A stretch of 64,000 bases of DNA from Allorhizobium sonneratiae (GCF_023700755.1 NZ_JAMKOJ010000002.1:62001-126000), one strand, 5' to 3'. Shown: positions 8,401-17,331, numbered from the stretch's first letter. A program made the numbers and translations. The notes: generated from the sequence alone by a model not told the origin.

Positions 8401-9592
8401 AACGCTGCCTGAGGAGCAGCCCCCCGCCGCAGCGCCAGCCACGGCTCAGGCAGAAACCGAAACCCGCAATCTCGCCGCCGAAGTGGCGGAACTGCGCTCC
8501 ATCCTCGAAACGGCCACCGATGGCGTGGTGACGCTGGGCGCAGAAGGCGATATCCGCACGATGAACGGTGCGGCCAGCGGGTTGTTCAATTATGACGAGG
8601 CCGATCTTGTCGGCAGGCCTTTCGTCACGCTGTTTGCCCATGAAAGCCAGCGGCTGGTGATGGAGTATCTTGCCAGCCTCTCCGGCCATGGCGTCGCCAG
8701 CGTGCTGAATGACGGGCGCGAGGTGATGGGCCGCGAATCCTCCGGGGGCTATCTGCCGCTCTTTATGACGATTGGCCGCCTGCCCTCCTCCAACGGGTTT
8801 TGCGCCGTCATCCGTGACATTGCCCAGTGGAAGCGGACGGAAGAAGAATTGCGCAACGCCAAGCGCGCCGCCGAGACCGCCAATCAGCACAAAAGCGATT
8901 TCCTCGCCCGTGTCAGCCATGAAATCCGCACGCCGCTCAATGCCATTATCGGCTTTGCCGATATCATGGCCAATGAGCGTTTCGGCCCGATCGGCCACAG
9001 CCGCTACAGCGAATATGCCGCCGATATCGGACGCTCCGGCCGCCATGTGCTCGACATTGTCAATGATCTCCTCGATATTTCCAAGATCGAGGCAGGCCAG
9101 ATGCAGCTCGATTTCACCACCGTCAATCTGAACGAAACGGTTGCAGAAGGGGTGGCGCTGGTGCAGCCGCAGGCCAATGCCGAGCGTGTCATCATCCGCA
9201 CGGCGCTGTCGCAGAACCTGCCGGACGTGGTGGCCGATCTGCGCTCGATCCGGCAGATCGTGCTCAATATTCTCTCCAACGCCATCCGCTTTACTCCGCC
9301 GGGCGGGCAGATCATCGTCTCGACCGGGCTGGAAGCCAATGGCAGCGTCATTTTGAGGGTGCGCGACACCGGCATCGGCATGAGCCGGGCAGAGCTGGAA
9401 CAGGCGATGAAACCCTTCCGTCAGGTGGCGACGAACGGCGTGCGTCTGCGCGGTGACGGCACCGGCCTTGGCCTGCCGCTGACCAAAGCCATGGTCGACG
9501 CCAACAAGGCGCAATTTTCCATCCAGTCGGCCCCGAATGAGGGAACACTGGTGGAAATCGCTTTTCCATCCCAGCGCGTTTTGGCAGAATGA
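5489..9592 (+). CDS. Large multi-PAS sensor histidine kinase, PdhS (PleC/DivJ-like) family
   Basis: The 1367-residue protein has no clear membrane segment. It holds a PAS-like region at about 479-590, two more at about 865-967 and 998-1120, then a HisKA domain with the phosphorylated histidine H1144 in RVSHEIRTPLNAIIGFADIM, an N-box (NILSNAIRFTPPGG) and ATP lid motifs DTGIGM and GDGTGLGLPL. The segment RYSEYAADIGRSGRHVLDIVNDLLDISKIEAG is typical of DivJ/PleC/PdhS kinases, which act on the DivK response regulator in cell-cycle control. Long acidic, Glu/Ala-rich stretches separate the domains. I chose the ATG at 5489; a TTG two codons earlier is possible. No receiver domain is fused. Orthology to PdhS1 of Agrobacterium is plausible, not proven. 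Confidence 0.82.
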   Translation: MVATHYPFIDIAVHGAVRDRFARGEAMVLFSADLKQTLWANGKGAAFFGKETVFDLLEQGAPAQDVTFRQIAAMAGQLQETGASRDLMLRIGSGFRLVPVTARLQRLEIRAGEPVILFSLPSPGFNSLTDRAESLISGFDDPDTHMALIDGDGGVIRASSHFDRLGMTAETMQALARQTGHEAGRLMKRPIPTACGRLPAAMACLSDTPQLYLLFAVETLLGGMDETETATAMPAPQAARHVPDHVPDQDAAIAQTLLASEENNQPVSEPDPLVPASPTGEDAVDAYADVVEALGGITEVETELQDFSPPVTLAPWLEDESAATQSEKADDEAGDRVEAPADADTETEESAAFDSATAEDRSHDPLQLTALTGPMAQDDRPATEETSAEPGITHEESGAEAEDQASSDVDLAKVEQERQAAAAPASAEINRTERSDAAPEKGAQATQVQATQVQATTVQATGAEATGAFVFAPKLRAMRFVWKIDALGRFTEISPEFAQAVGPHAAAIKGQAFSDVAALFDLDPEGRIGELLKKRDTWSGKTILWPVEGTTLRVPVDIAALPTYTRQREFDGFRGFGVVRLADVIEDPDRVGLTLAPETGRETGTEIETKAPVAEPPVFGDSETDAASIPALTMPAASPLPEEEEPKQQEQEQQEPVQDEAAQGEAMPEAAPAAPDDAEQTPVLSMTSSQKDEQGRSGSEKPVTDEAGTGEPAPLALTETPSRRLSDRVVQMEDRRIRGREGLSPVEQAAFKEIARRLDALGVKIKPSSLDEAANGNDEIDNPGPATDEPQQDTMVADDAVANAAEASALPIAANDSAAIKTAPEASGPSAQQPETEPTDNSAPPSRDAVIRASVPGAMPISRRDVTFTPDVLDMLPVALLAHRGDRLIHANPEFLSLTGYRSLADLEQAGGLDALMQRMEIAEDGKNRNSLMIVRQTDETIPVSAHLQSIRWEEASALLLALVPERQESATLPEEQPPAAAPATAQAETETRNLAAEVAELRSILETATDGVVTLGAEGDIRTMNGAASGLFNYDEADLVGRPFVTLFAHESQRLVMEYLASLSGHGVASVLNDGREVMGRESSGGYLPLFMTIGRLPSSNGFCAVIRDIAQWKRTEEELRNAKRAAETANQHKSDFLARVSHEIRTPLNAIIGFADIMANERFGPIGHSRYSEYAADIGRSGRHVLDIVNDLLDISKIEAGQMQLDFTTVNLNETVAEGVALVQPQANAERVIIRTALSQNLPDVVADLRSIRQIVLNILSNAIRFTPPGGQIIVSTGLEANGSVILRVRDTGIGMSRAELEQAMKPFRQVATNGVRLRGDGTGLGLPLTKAMVDANKAQFSIQSAPNEGTLVEIAFPSQRVLAE
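6821..6892 (+). repeat. 15-bp tandem repeats coding for QATQV-like pentapeptides
   Basis: Units starting at 6821, 6836, 6851, 6866 and 6881 (the last partial) read GCAACACAGGTTCAG with drift towards GCAACAGGGGCTGAA. They encode a run of Q-A-T-x-V/A pentapeptides in the linker just before the first clear PAS region of the kinase. The unit keeps the frame, so copy number can change without breaking the gene. Confidence 0.85.
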
Positions 9593-9595
9593 CTG

Positions 9596-9651
9596 CGTGA
9601 CCGATATGGAATGGCAGACACCTGCCTCCGTCTTTAATCGGTCACGATTTT
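9596..9651 (+). terminator. Long-loop hairpin after the PAS kinase gene
   Basis: CGTGACCGAT at 9596-9605 pairs with ATCGGTCACG at 9637-9646 and is followed by ATTTT. The loop is about 31 nt. Fits a terminator but could have another role. Confidence 0.45.
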
Positions 9652-9694
9652 GGGACACAGGCATAGGCCCTGATCGCTCCCATGAGGCCGCCGC

Positions 9695-11662
9695 TTGACG
9701 CCACAAGACAAACAGAAACGGGAAACCACCTTGGCCAAGCGCCCGATGCCGAAAAGCCCGCATCATCACAAGATGAAACGGCCGTCCACCGGGCGGATGC
9801 TGAGCCTTTTCGTGCTGGTTCTGGTCATCGGCCTTTCCGTCTTCGTCGCCTCGCGTCTGCTCGGTCCCTATATCGTGTCAAGTTCGCTTGTGCGCGGCAG
9901 CATCGAGCGGGCCATAGGCCGGTGGAGTGGCCATAAGGTTGAGATCGGTGGCACGCCCAGCCTCGAATTCTGGCCAGAGCCGCGCATTACCCTGCCGGAT
10001 GTGACGATCAGCGGGCGCGAACATGGATCGCGTGAGATTCTGGCTAAAATCGAAACCCTCTCCGCCTCCTTCGGCCTCATGCAGACCATCATGGGCCACC
10101 CCGTCTTTAATGATTTCCGTCTGGTACACCCGCATGTCTTTCTGCTACGCGACCGCACGGGCAGGATCGACTGGAGCGGACACGGACTTTTATCGGACGC
10201 TATTGCTCAGGCTGAACCGCTTGGCGATACCGGCCAGAGCCTGGAGCAGAGGCTCGATGCCCATATCGGCACGGTGACGATTGAAGACGGACGCATCGAC
10301 ATTGCCGATGCCGCACGGCGCCGCACCGTGGCGCTCGAAAGCATTTTCGGCCAATTCACCTGGCCGAAAATGTCCGCCGCGCTGAAGGGCAATGCCAATC
10401 TGGTGCTGGGTGGCGTGGTGACGCGGGTGGATTTCTCCTCCTCGCAGCCGCTCTTGTTGATGAATGGCAAGATCGGCAATGCCGATCTGTCGCTCTCTGC
10501 CCCGATGATCACCGCCAGTTTCCGCGGTCGCGCCAGCCTCATGCCCGCCCGTTTCGCCAGCGGCGCGCTGTCGCTCAACCTTCTCGACGTGCCGAGTTTC
10601 GTCAGCTGGACCGGGGCGGAACTGCCCGGGACCGGCGGGCTGAAAAGCATTTCTGTCGATGCAACTTTGACCGCTGACGCCAATCGCGCACGACTGGATG
10701 GCCTGACCCTTGAGATCAACGACAAGAGCGCCAACGGCGTGGTCGACATTACCCGCGCGCGCTCCGGTAAGCCGAAGCTGAGCGGCACGCTGGCCTTTCA
10801 GGATCTCGACATTCCCACCCTGCTCGGGGCCTTTTCTCTCTCCGCCCCGGACCAGAGCGCCGGTGACGGCAAGAGCAATCTGCTCGACTGGCTGGAACTT
10901 GACCTGACACTCTCGGCCGATCAGGCGCGCTTTTCTCCCTTCATGCTCACCGATGTCGGCGCCAGCATTCTGGCCACAGACGGGTCTGCCGTCTTCGATA
11001 TTGCCGATAGCAGCTTTGCCGGAGGCACACTGACGGCGCATCTTGAAGGCCGTAATGGCGGTTTCGATGAGGGCGGCAAGCTGGATCTGTCGATTTCCGG
11101 GGCTGATTTCGCCCATATCGAAAACAAGATCGGCCTGTCCGGTCCCCTGCCTGTCGCCACCGGCTCACTGACGCTCTCGGCCAACACGCTGAAACCCATC
11201 TGGGCCATGAGCGACCGCGACATTCATGGAACCCTCGATCTGACCGCAGGCCCCGGCCAGTTGACCGGCTTCGATATGGACGGCATCGCGCAACTGGCAC
11301 ATGACAGGCCGTTCTTCAAATTGCAGACCGCGGGCAGCAATGCTCTCGCCTTTGACAGCCTGACGATCAACACCCAGTTGAATGACGGTGCCTTCCTTGT
11401 GCGCAAGGGCGAGATCGACGGCTCTGCCGGACGTCTGCATTTCAGTGGCGTCGTGCCCTTCGACTTCAAGGGTTTGACGCTTTCTGCCGCCCTGCTGCCG
11501 CCTGTTTCAACGACAGCAGACACAGCCACAAGCCAGACAGCCAATACAAGCCCCCCTGATGCTCCGGCTCAGGCCACCGGCACGGACAAAACCGATCTGC
11601 ATTTCTTCATTGGCGGATCCTGGCCGAACCTGATCGTCTCCCCGGACGAGAAGGATCGCTGA
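9695..11662 (+). CDS. AsmA-like membrane-anchored protein
   Basis: The protein is up to 655 residues: a basic N-terminus, one membrane segment (MLSLFVLVLVIGLSVFVASRLLG), then an AsmA-type region beginning VRGSIERAIGRWSGHKVEIGGTPSLEFWPEPRITLPDVTISG and a long beta-rich periplasmic part with the AsmA C-terminal pattern. AsmA-like proteins are large envelope proteins linked to outer-membrane assembly and phospholipid transport. The TTG at 9695 has GAGG seven bases upstream; TTG 9731 and ATG 9746 or 9773 are alternatives and give the same mature topology. It ends convergently with the pot operon. Confidence 0.82.
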   Translation: MTPQDKQKRETTLAKRPMPKSPHHHKMKRPSTGRMLSLFVLVLVIGLSVFVASRLLGPYIVSSSLVRGSIERAIGRWSGHKVEIGGTPSLEFWPEPRITLPDVTISGREHGSREILAKIETLSASFGLMQTIMGHPVFNDFRLVHPHVFLLRDRTGRIDWSGHGLLSDAIAQAEPLGDTGQSLEQRLDAHIGTVTIEDGRIDIADAARRRTVALESIFGQFTWPKMSAALKGNANLVLGGVVTRVDFSSSQPLLLMNGKIGNADLSLSAPMITASFRGRASLMPARFASGALSLNLLDVPSFVSWTGAELPGTGGLKSISVDATLTADANRARLDGLTLEINDKSANGVVDITRARSGKPKLSGTLAFQDLDIPTLLGAFSLSAPDQSAGDGKSNLLDWLELDLTLSADQARFSPFMLTDVGASILATDGSAVFDIADSSFAGGTLTAHLEGRNGGFDEGGKLDLSISGADFAHIENKIGLSGPLPVATGSLTLSANTLKPIWAMSDRDIHGTLDLTAGPGQLTGFDMDGIAQLAHDRPFFKLQTAGSNALAFDSLTINTQLNDGAFLVRKGEIDGSAGRLHFSGVVPFDFKGLTLSAALLPPVSTTADTATSQTANTSPPDAPAQATGTDKTDLHFFIGGSWPNLIVSPDEKDR

Positions 11663-11728
11663 CCGGGTGGGTCACTCACGGACTCTGCGTTTCTAATTCT
11701 TTGTTTTTTCTTTCTAGACGGAAGCCGC

Positions 11729-12541
11729 TTATTGCGCCGCCGCCAGATGCTCGTCGCGCAGGCGCTGCACTTCGCGCCGCTTGATGTTGAGCGAGGCGAT
11801 AATGACGCCGATGGTGACGATGGCGATCAAAATGGTGCAGACGGCATTGATTTCCGGCGTCACGCCGAGGCGCACCTGCGAATAGATCTTGATCGGCAGG
11901 GTGGTCGCGCCCGGCCCTGTGGTGAAACTGGCAATGACCAGATCGTCGAGCGAGAGCGTGAAAGCCAGCATCCAGCCGGAAATGACGGCGGGCAAGATCA
12001 ACGGCAAGGTGATGCGGAAAAAGGTCTTGACCGGCGGGCAGCCGAGATCGAGTGCCGCCTCCTCCAGACTGCGATCGAAGGTAACAAGTTTCGATTGCAC
12101 GACGATGGCCACATAGCAGAGCGTGAAGCTGGTATGGGCAAGGATGATGGTGACGATGCCGCGATCCACATTCATCGCAACAAAGAGCAACAGCAAAGAC
12201 AGACCGGTGATCACATCCGGCATGACCAGCGGCGCATAGATCATGCCGGAAAACAGGATGCGCCCGCGAAACCGGCCGAAACGCACCAGAGCGAGCGCCG
12301 CCATGGTGCCGAAAAGCGTTCCGAGCGTGGCCGACACCAGAGCGACCCGGATCGTCACCCAGGCGGCATCGAGCAGTGCCTGATCGTGCCAGATTTCGCC
12401 ATACCAGCGCAGGGAAAACCCGGCCCAGACCGTCACCAGACGCGAAGCATTGAAGGAATAGATCACCAGAATGAGGATCGGCAGATAAAGAAAGGCGAAG
12501 GCAAAAGTGAGCACCACCGGATCGAAACGGCCAGGCTTCAT
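11729..12541 (-). CDS. potI: Polyamine ABC transporter permease (PotC/PotI type)
   Basis: The 270-residue inner-membrane protein has about six hydrophobic segments and the permease EAA loop EEAALDLGCPPVKTFFRITLPLILPAVISG near residue 180. It is the second permease of a putrescine/spermidine importer. ATG at 12541 overlaps the stop of the upstream permease by ATGA (12538-12541), so translation is likely coupled. The frame extends upstream but only inside the neighbouring gene. The substrate class is inferred from the binding protein and operon order. Confidence 0.9.
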   Translation of the reverse strand: MKPGRFDPVVLTFAFAFLYLPILILVIYSFNASRLVTVWAGFSLRWYGEIWHDQALLDAAWVTIRVALVSATLGTLFGTMAALALVRFGRFRGRILFSGMIYAPLVMPDVITGLSLLLLFVAMNVDRGIVTIILAHTSFTLCYVAIVVQSKLVTFDRSLEEAALDLGCPPVKTFFRITLPLILPAVISGWMLAFTLSLDDLVIASFTTGPGATTLPIKIYSQVRLGVTPEINAVCTILIAIVTIGVIIASLNIKRREVQRLRDEHLAAAQ

Positions 12542-13458
12542 TTTTCCACCCCTCCCACTCTGCTTTGCATGTTCTGGAACAACGCGATCGGCACCACCAG
12601 CAGGATCAGCAGCACCACTGCCACCGCCGACGACAGCGGCCAGTCGCGATTGCCGAAAAACTCGGTCCACAATGTCTTGCCGATCATCAGCGTGTCGGCG
12701 CCGCCGAGAAGATCGGGAATGACGAATTCACCGGTGATCGGGATGAAGCAGATCATCGCGCCCGCCAAGACCCCCGGCAGGGAAAGCGGAAAGGTAATCC
12801 GCCAGAAGGCTTTCAGCGGCGGGCAGCCGAGATCGCTGGCCGCTTCGAGCAGCGTTCCATCGAGCTTTTCCAGCGCCGAATACAGCGGCAGCACCATGAA
12901 GGGCAGATAGGAATAGACGATGCCGATATAGACGGCGATCGGCGTCTGGTAGATATGCACCTGCTGATCGGGGCCAAGAATATGCAGATGTTGCAACAGA
13001 AGCGTCAAAAGCCCCTCCGGCTTTAAAATGCCAATCCAGGCATAGACGCGAATGAGAAACGAGGTCCAGAACGGCAGAATGACCATCATCACCAGCGCCG
13101 GGCGAAGATCGGAACGCGCCCGCGCCATGGCCAGCGCCATCGGATAACCGATCAGCAGCAACAGCAGGGTCGAGATGGCCGCGATCTTCAGCGAGGAGAG
13201 ATAGCTGTCGATATAGAGCGGGTCCTCGGTCAGCGCGGTGAAATTGTCGAAGGACAGCTGGCTCAAAAAATCGCCGATCCTGGAAAAGCCTTCAAAGACC
13301 GGCGTGTAGGGGGGCATGGCGATGGCCGTCTCAGACAGCGACATCTTCACCACGATGAGGAAGGGCGCCAGAAAGAACAGCAGCAGCCAGGCATAGGGCA
13401 CAAGCACGATCAGAAGGCGGGCGCGTCCGGTGTGTGGTCCTGTCACAGGTTCAGCCAT
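12538..13458 (-). CDS. potH: Polyamine ABC transporter permease (PotB/PotH type)
   Basis: The 306-residue membrane protein begins with a membrane segment (LIVLVPYAWLLLFFLAPFLIVV) and carries the EAA loop LEAASDLGCPPLKAFWRITFPLSLPGVLAG. It is four bases from the stop of potG and overlaps potI by four bases, so G-H-I form one tight operon. It pairs with PotI to make the translocation pore for putrescine or spermidine. Confidence 0.92.
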   Translation of the reverse strand: MAEPVTGPHTGRARLLIVLVPYAWLLLFFLAPFLIVVKMSLSETAIAMPPYTPVFEGFSRIGDFLSQLSFDNFTALTEDPLYIDSYLSSLKIAAISTLLLLLIGYPMALAMARARSDLRPALVMMVILPFWTSFLIRVYAWIGILKPEGLLTLLLQHLHILGPDQQVHIYQTPIAVYIGIVYSYLPFMVLPLYSALEKLDGTLLEAASDLGCPPLKAFWRITFPLSLPGVLAGAMICFIPITGEFVIPDLLGGADTLMIGKTLWTEFFGNRDWPLSSAVAVVLLILLVVPIALFQNMQSRVGGVEK

Positions 13459-13462
13459 GGCG

Positions 13463-14605
13463 TTACCTCGTCAGAATGAGGCCGGCATCCGGCGTCCAGC
13501 TCAGCCAGACCCGGTCGCCATAGGTGATCGGCCGGTCCACCAGCCGCGCCATGTTCGCCTGCGCGGCGCGGAAGGTAAAACCATCCTCCCGCTTGATGAC
13601 GAAGACGGAAAAATCACCAAGATAGGCAATATCCCAAACCTCGCCCTCGACAGCATTGACCGCAGGATCGGCGGGTGGTTCAAGCGCGATGCGGATCTTT
13701 TCCGGCCGAATGGCAAAGGCGACCGCCGTACCCGGTACAACACCACAAGGCTGGTCGACAAGGGCCGTAAAACTGTCGCAGACGATGCGGCTCATCTGCC
13801 CTTCAGACCCGGCAAAGCGGCTTTCGATAATATTGATATCACCAATGAAATCGGCAACATAGCGGCAATTCGGCGCTTCATAGATTTCAGCCGGCGTCGC
13901 CACCTGGACGATCTCGCCCTTGTCCATCACGGCGATGCGGTCAGACACAGTCATCGCCTCTTCCTGATCATGAGTGACGATCAGGAAGGTCATGCCGAGT
14001 TCCTGCTGGATATCCATCAGCTCGAACTGGGTGTCCTCGCGCAGTTTCCGGTCGAGCGCGCCCAGCGGTTCATCGAGCAACAGCACTTTCGGCCGCTTGG
14101 CCAGCGACCGGGCGAGCGCCACCCGCTGACGCTGACCGCCGGACAGTTGATTGGGTTTGCGATGGGCGAAATTTTCGAGCCGCACCAGTTTCAGCATGTC
14201 GGCAACCCGTGCGCGGATCTCTTCACGCGGCAAGCCGTCCTGCTCCAGCCCGAAGGCAATGTTCTTCTCCACCGTCATATGCGGAAACAGCGCATAGGAC
14301 TGGAACATCATATTGGTCGGACGGCGATAGGGCGGCACGCCGGAAAGATCAGCCCCCTGCAGCAGAATGCGGCCTTCGCTTGGCGCCTCGAAGCCGGCCA
14401 GCATCCGCATCAGCGTGGTCTTGCCGCAGCCGGAGGGACCGAGCAGTGAAAAGAATTCACGCTCATAAATATCGAGCGTCAGATTGTTGACGGCAATGAA
14501 GGGGCCGAAACGTTTGGTCACATTCTCGAAACGGATGAAGGGCTTTTCCGCCGCATCGGTCCAGGGTGAAAATTTCCGCTTCACCGGTCCCAGAGTTTTC
14601 GCCAT
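13463..14605 (-). CDS. potG: Polyamine ABC transporter ATP-binding protein
   Basis: The 380-residue ATPase has Walker A GPSGCGKTT, the signature LSGGQRQRVALARSLA, Walker B VLLLDEPLGALD and the switch histidine in LIVTHDQEEAM, followed by a C-terminal TOBE-type domain, as in PotA/PotG. I chose ATG 14605, preceded by GGGGG; a GTG nine codons earlier lacks a ribosome site. It follows potF after a strong hairpin. Confidence 0.92.
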   Translation of the reverse strand: MAKTLGPVKRKFSPWTDAAEKPFIRFENVTKRFGPFIAVNNLTLDIYEREFFSLLGPSGCGKTTLMRMLAGFEAPSEGRILLQGADLSGVPPYRRPTNMMFQSYALFPHMTVEKNIAFGLEQDGLPREEIRARVADMLKLVRLENFAHRKPNQLSGGQRQRVALARSLAKRPKVLLLDEPLGALDRKLREDTQFELMDIQQELGMTFLIVTHDQEEAMTVSDRIAVMDKGEIVQVATPAEIYEAPNCRYVADFIGDINIIESRFAGSEGQMSRIVCDSFTALVDQPCGVVPGTAVAFAIRPEKIRIALEPPADPAVNAVEGEVWDIAYLGDFSVFVIKREDGFTFRAAQANMARLVDRPITYGDRVWLSWTPDAGLILTR

Positions 14606-14640
14606 CCGCTTCAGCCCCCGTTCTTGTTGCACGCCATATG

Positions 14641-14666
14641 GAAACGGGGCATGTCTGCCCCGTTTC
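14641..14666 (-). terminator. Hairpin between potF and potG (putative partial terminator)
   Basis: A perfect 11-bp stem GAAACGGGGCA/TGCCCCGTTTC with a 4-nt loop sits between the binding-protein gene and the ATPase gene. Such hairpins often stabilise or limit read-through so that the binding protein is made in excess. Confidence 0.7.
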
Positions 14667-14672
14667 GTCCTG

Positions 14673-15773
14673 TCAGGTGCCGGTCTTGATCTTGGTCCAG
14701 AGCCGGTTCAGCACACGCTGAGCCTTCGGATCGTAAGGCGAGATGGTGAAGAGCCGTTTCAGCGTTGCCGGATCGGGATAGACGGACGGGTTATGCAGGA
14801 TCTCGGGATCGATGAATTTCTGCGAGGCGAGATTGCCATTGGCATAGGAAACATAATCGGAGGCCTTGGCGATCACCTCCGGCTTCATCAGATAATTGAT
14901 GAATTCCAGGGCTTCGGGAACATTCTTGGCATCCGCCGGGATCGCCAGATTGTCGAACCACATATAGGTGCCTTCCTTGGGGATGACATAGGCGATATCG
15001 ACACCATTCTTGGCCTTTTCGGCGCGGTTTTTCGCCTGAAGAATGTCACCCGACCAGCCGATGGTGGCGCAGATGTCGCCATTGGCGAGATCGTTGATAT
15101 AGGCGGCAGAATTAAAGGTCTTGGCATAGGGGCGGATCGCCTCATAGACCTTGGCGCCAGCTTCCAGATCGGCAGTCTTCTTGCTGTCCGGGTTCTTGCC
15201 GATATAGTTCATGGCGATGGCGAAGGTTTCATCCGACGCATCGAGAATGTTCAAGCCGCATTTTTGCAGCTTCTTGGCATTTTCCGGCTTGAAGATAAAA
15301 TCCCAGCTGTCGACCTTGTACTGGTCGCCGAAGATTTCCTTGATCTTCTTGACATTGTAGCCGATGCCGGTCGTGCCCCACATATAATTGACAGCATACT
15401 GGTTGCCGGGATCGTATTTTGCCAGCCGGTTCATCACCTCCGGCCACATATTCTTCAGGTTCGGCAGTTTCGACTTGTCGAGCTTCTGAAACACGCCCGC
15501 CTTGATCTGCCGGGCGAGAAATGGTCCCGTCGGCACCACGACATCATAGCCGGAACCGCCGGCCAGAAGCTTGGTTTCCAGCAGATCATTGCTGTCGAAG
15601 ACGTCATAGACAACCTTGATCCCGGTTTCCTTGGTGAAATCCGTCAGGATCTGCGGATCGATATAGTCCGACCAGTTGTAGACATGCACTTCGCGGTCTG
15701 CGGCAAGCGACGGACCGGCAAAAGCCAGTGCCGTGACCGCAGCCGTCATCAGGCGGATCATCGCGGATTTCAT
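14673..15773 (-). CDS. potF: Periplasmic putrescine/spermidine-binding protein
   Basis: The 366-residue protein has a signal peptide (MKSAMIRLMTAAVTALAFAGPSLA) and then EVHVYNWSDYIDPQILTDFTKETGIKVVYDVFDSNDLLETKLLAGGSGYDVVVPT, which is characteristic of PotD/PotF. The YNWSDYI segment and the later WFDNLAIPADAKN line the polyamine site in this family. ATG 15773 has AAGGAG six bases upstream. It is the first gene of the potFGHI operon. Confidence 0.93.
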   Translation of the reverse strand: MKSAMIRLMTAAVTALAFAGPSLAADREVHVYNWSDYIDPQILTDFTKETGIKVVYDVFDSNDLLETKLLAGGSGYDVVVPTGPFLARQIKAGVFQKLDKSKLPNLKNMWPEVMNRLAKYDPGNQYAVNYMWGTTGIGYNVKKIKEIFGDQYKVDSWDFIFKPENAKKLQKCGLNILDASDETFAIAMNYIGKNPDSKKTADLEAGAKVYEAIRPYAKTFNSAAYINDLANGDICATIGWSGDILQAKNRAEKAKNGVDIAYVIPKEGTYMWFDNLAIPADAKNVPEALEFINYLMKPEVIAKASDYVSYANGNLASQKFIDPEILHNPSVYPDPATLKRLFTISPYDPKAQRVLNRLWTKIKTGT

Positions 15774-15890
15774 GACGTCTCCTTTGTTTGAAGGCTGCAT
15801 TCGGCAGCCATAGTCCCCTTGTTTTTCAAGAGAGAGTAAAAAGGAAAAACGCACCCGACAAGTAGAAAATGCCGTGACGCAGCATCGACC

Positions 15891-17294
15891 TCACTGAAAA
15901 TCGAAAAGGCTGAAACCCGTTGCCATTTCATCAAGCCCGAGCGGGCGCGTCATCGGCGGCTCGGCGCGGGCCAGACAGCCCTGCCGTTCGCACAGCCGAC
16001 AGGCGGGGCCGATCTCCACCGGGCGCGACAGTCCCTCGGCATAGACAGTCGCCTGAGCCTCGCTGAAATCACAGGCCAGCATCAGCGCCGTCAGCCGAGG
16101 ACGCTCGTGGAAGGCGGCCATAGGCCCTTCCAGCGTGCGCGAGACGGTAAGAAAAACCGCACCATTGGACAGTGTCACCGCCTCCGCCAGCACCTGACCC
16201 GGCTGGGCAAAGGTGGCATGCAGGTTGAGCTTCGGACATTGCCCGCCAAAGGTGGCGCGGGGAAAACCTTCTGCACCTGCCCGGCGCAGCACGTTACCGG
16301 CGCTGTCGATCTCCTGCAGGAAGAAATGCGGCCCGCCTGCCGGACGGTTCAGACTGACAAGTCGGGTTGCCGCCTGCTCATAGGACACCCGAAAGCGTGA
16401 GCGAAGCGCATCGATGTCATAGCGCGCCCGCTCCGCCGCCGCCTGAAACGGTGCAAGCGGCATCATCAGCGCATGCGCCGCATAGCGCGCCAGCTCGAAA
16501 CGGGCAATGCGCCGCGCCTCGCCCGATGACAGCGGCAGATCGGCAAGGCTCTGCTGAATGGCCTCGGGAAAGGCAATCAGCGCCACCTCCATCGCCACTT
16601 CCCGCAGCTGATCGAAGGGCGACAGACGTTCCGACAGAAACAGCCGCAGGGAATGGCGGTCATAGCGGCGGCGCAGACCCGGCATGACATGCACCGGCAA
16701 CAGCCGCACCACAATGCCATGGGTCTTGCGCAGCCACTCCTTCAACCGACCTTCCAGCGCATCGCCCGGCTCCAGGCCGGCATGGAAGCTATTCACTGCC
16801 GCCTCAATGCCGGGGAAGTGAAAGGGGCGACTTTCCATCACGTCGCGCACCTCATCCATCGGCAGGCGTGCACCGGAAAGCGTTGTCTCATGGCCCTCGC
16901 GCGCCAGAAGCTCGGCCAGCTCCGTCAGCCGCCGCGCCTGCTCGCGATAGGCACGGTAAAGCTTGACCATACCTGCCGCCGCATTGGGCGCGGCCTCCGA
17001 AAACGCCACCAGTTCCTGCTCGCCCTGAATTTCGCCAGCCAGCAGCGGATCGGCAAACACCTCCCTGAGCGGCCCCATGCCCGCGACATCGCCCTGAAGC
17101 GCATCTGGCTCGACCTTGTAAACCGTGGCCAGCTTCAACAGCAATTGCACTGTCAGCGGCCGCTGGTTGCGCTCAATGAGATTGAGATAGGACGGCGAAA
17201 TGCCAAGCCCCTCGGCCATCGCCGTCTGGGTAAGGTCCAGCTCGCGACGGATGCGCCTCAGCCTTGGACCTGCGAAAATCTTGCGCTCTGCCAT
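15891..17294 (-). CDS. XRE-family regulator of short-chain fatty acyl / glyoxylate metabolism (ScfR/RamB-like)
   Basis: The 467-residue protein has an N-terminal helix-turn-helix (LRRIRRELDLTQTAMAEGLGISPSYLNLIERNQRPLT, about 10-47), a middle IrrE/ImmA-like region, and a C-terminal DUF2083-type domain with conserved cysteines (GGQCPKLN and CRLCERQGC). RamB and ScfR proteins of this build control glyoxylate-cycle or acyl-CoA genes. It is divergent from aceA across 218 bases that hold several TTTACA motifs, so it probably controls aceA and itself. The effector is unknown. Confidence 0.85.
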   Translation of the reverse strand: MAERKIFAGPRLRRIRRELDLTQTAMAEGLGISPSYLNLIERNQRPLTVQLLLKLATVYKVEPDALQGDVAGMGPLREVFADPLLAGEIQGEQELVAFSEAAPNAAAGMVKLYRAYREQARRLTELAELLAREGHETTLSGARLPMDEVRDVMESRPFHFPGIEAAVNSFHAGLEPGDALEGRLKEWLRKTHGIVVRLLPVHVMPGLRRRYDRHSLRLFLSERLSPFDQLREVAMEVALIAFPEAIQQSLADLPLSSGEARRIARFELARYAAHALMMPLAPFQAAAERARYDIDALRSRFRVSYEQAATRLVSLNRPAGGPHFFLQEIDSAGNVLRRAGAEGFPRATFGGQCPKLNLHATFAQPGQVLAEAVTLSNGAVFLTVSRTLEGPMAAFHERPRLTALMLACDFSEAQATVYAEGLSRPVEIGPACRLCERQGCLARAEPPMTRPLGLDEMATGFSLFDFQ

Positions 17295-17331
17295 AACCGC
17301 CTCTTTGACAAGATTTCACAAAACCATTCCA

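Noticed and set aside
7967..9769. A 600-codon open frame on the minus strand across the PAS kinase
   Set aside because: It is the shadow of the kinase gene in a GC-rich genome; it shows no family sequence and is rich in His, Arg and Gln typical of antisense frames.
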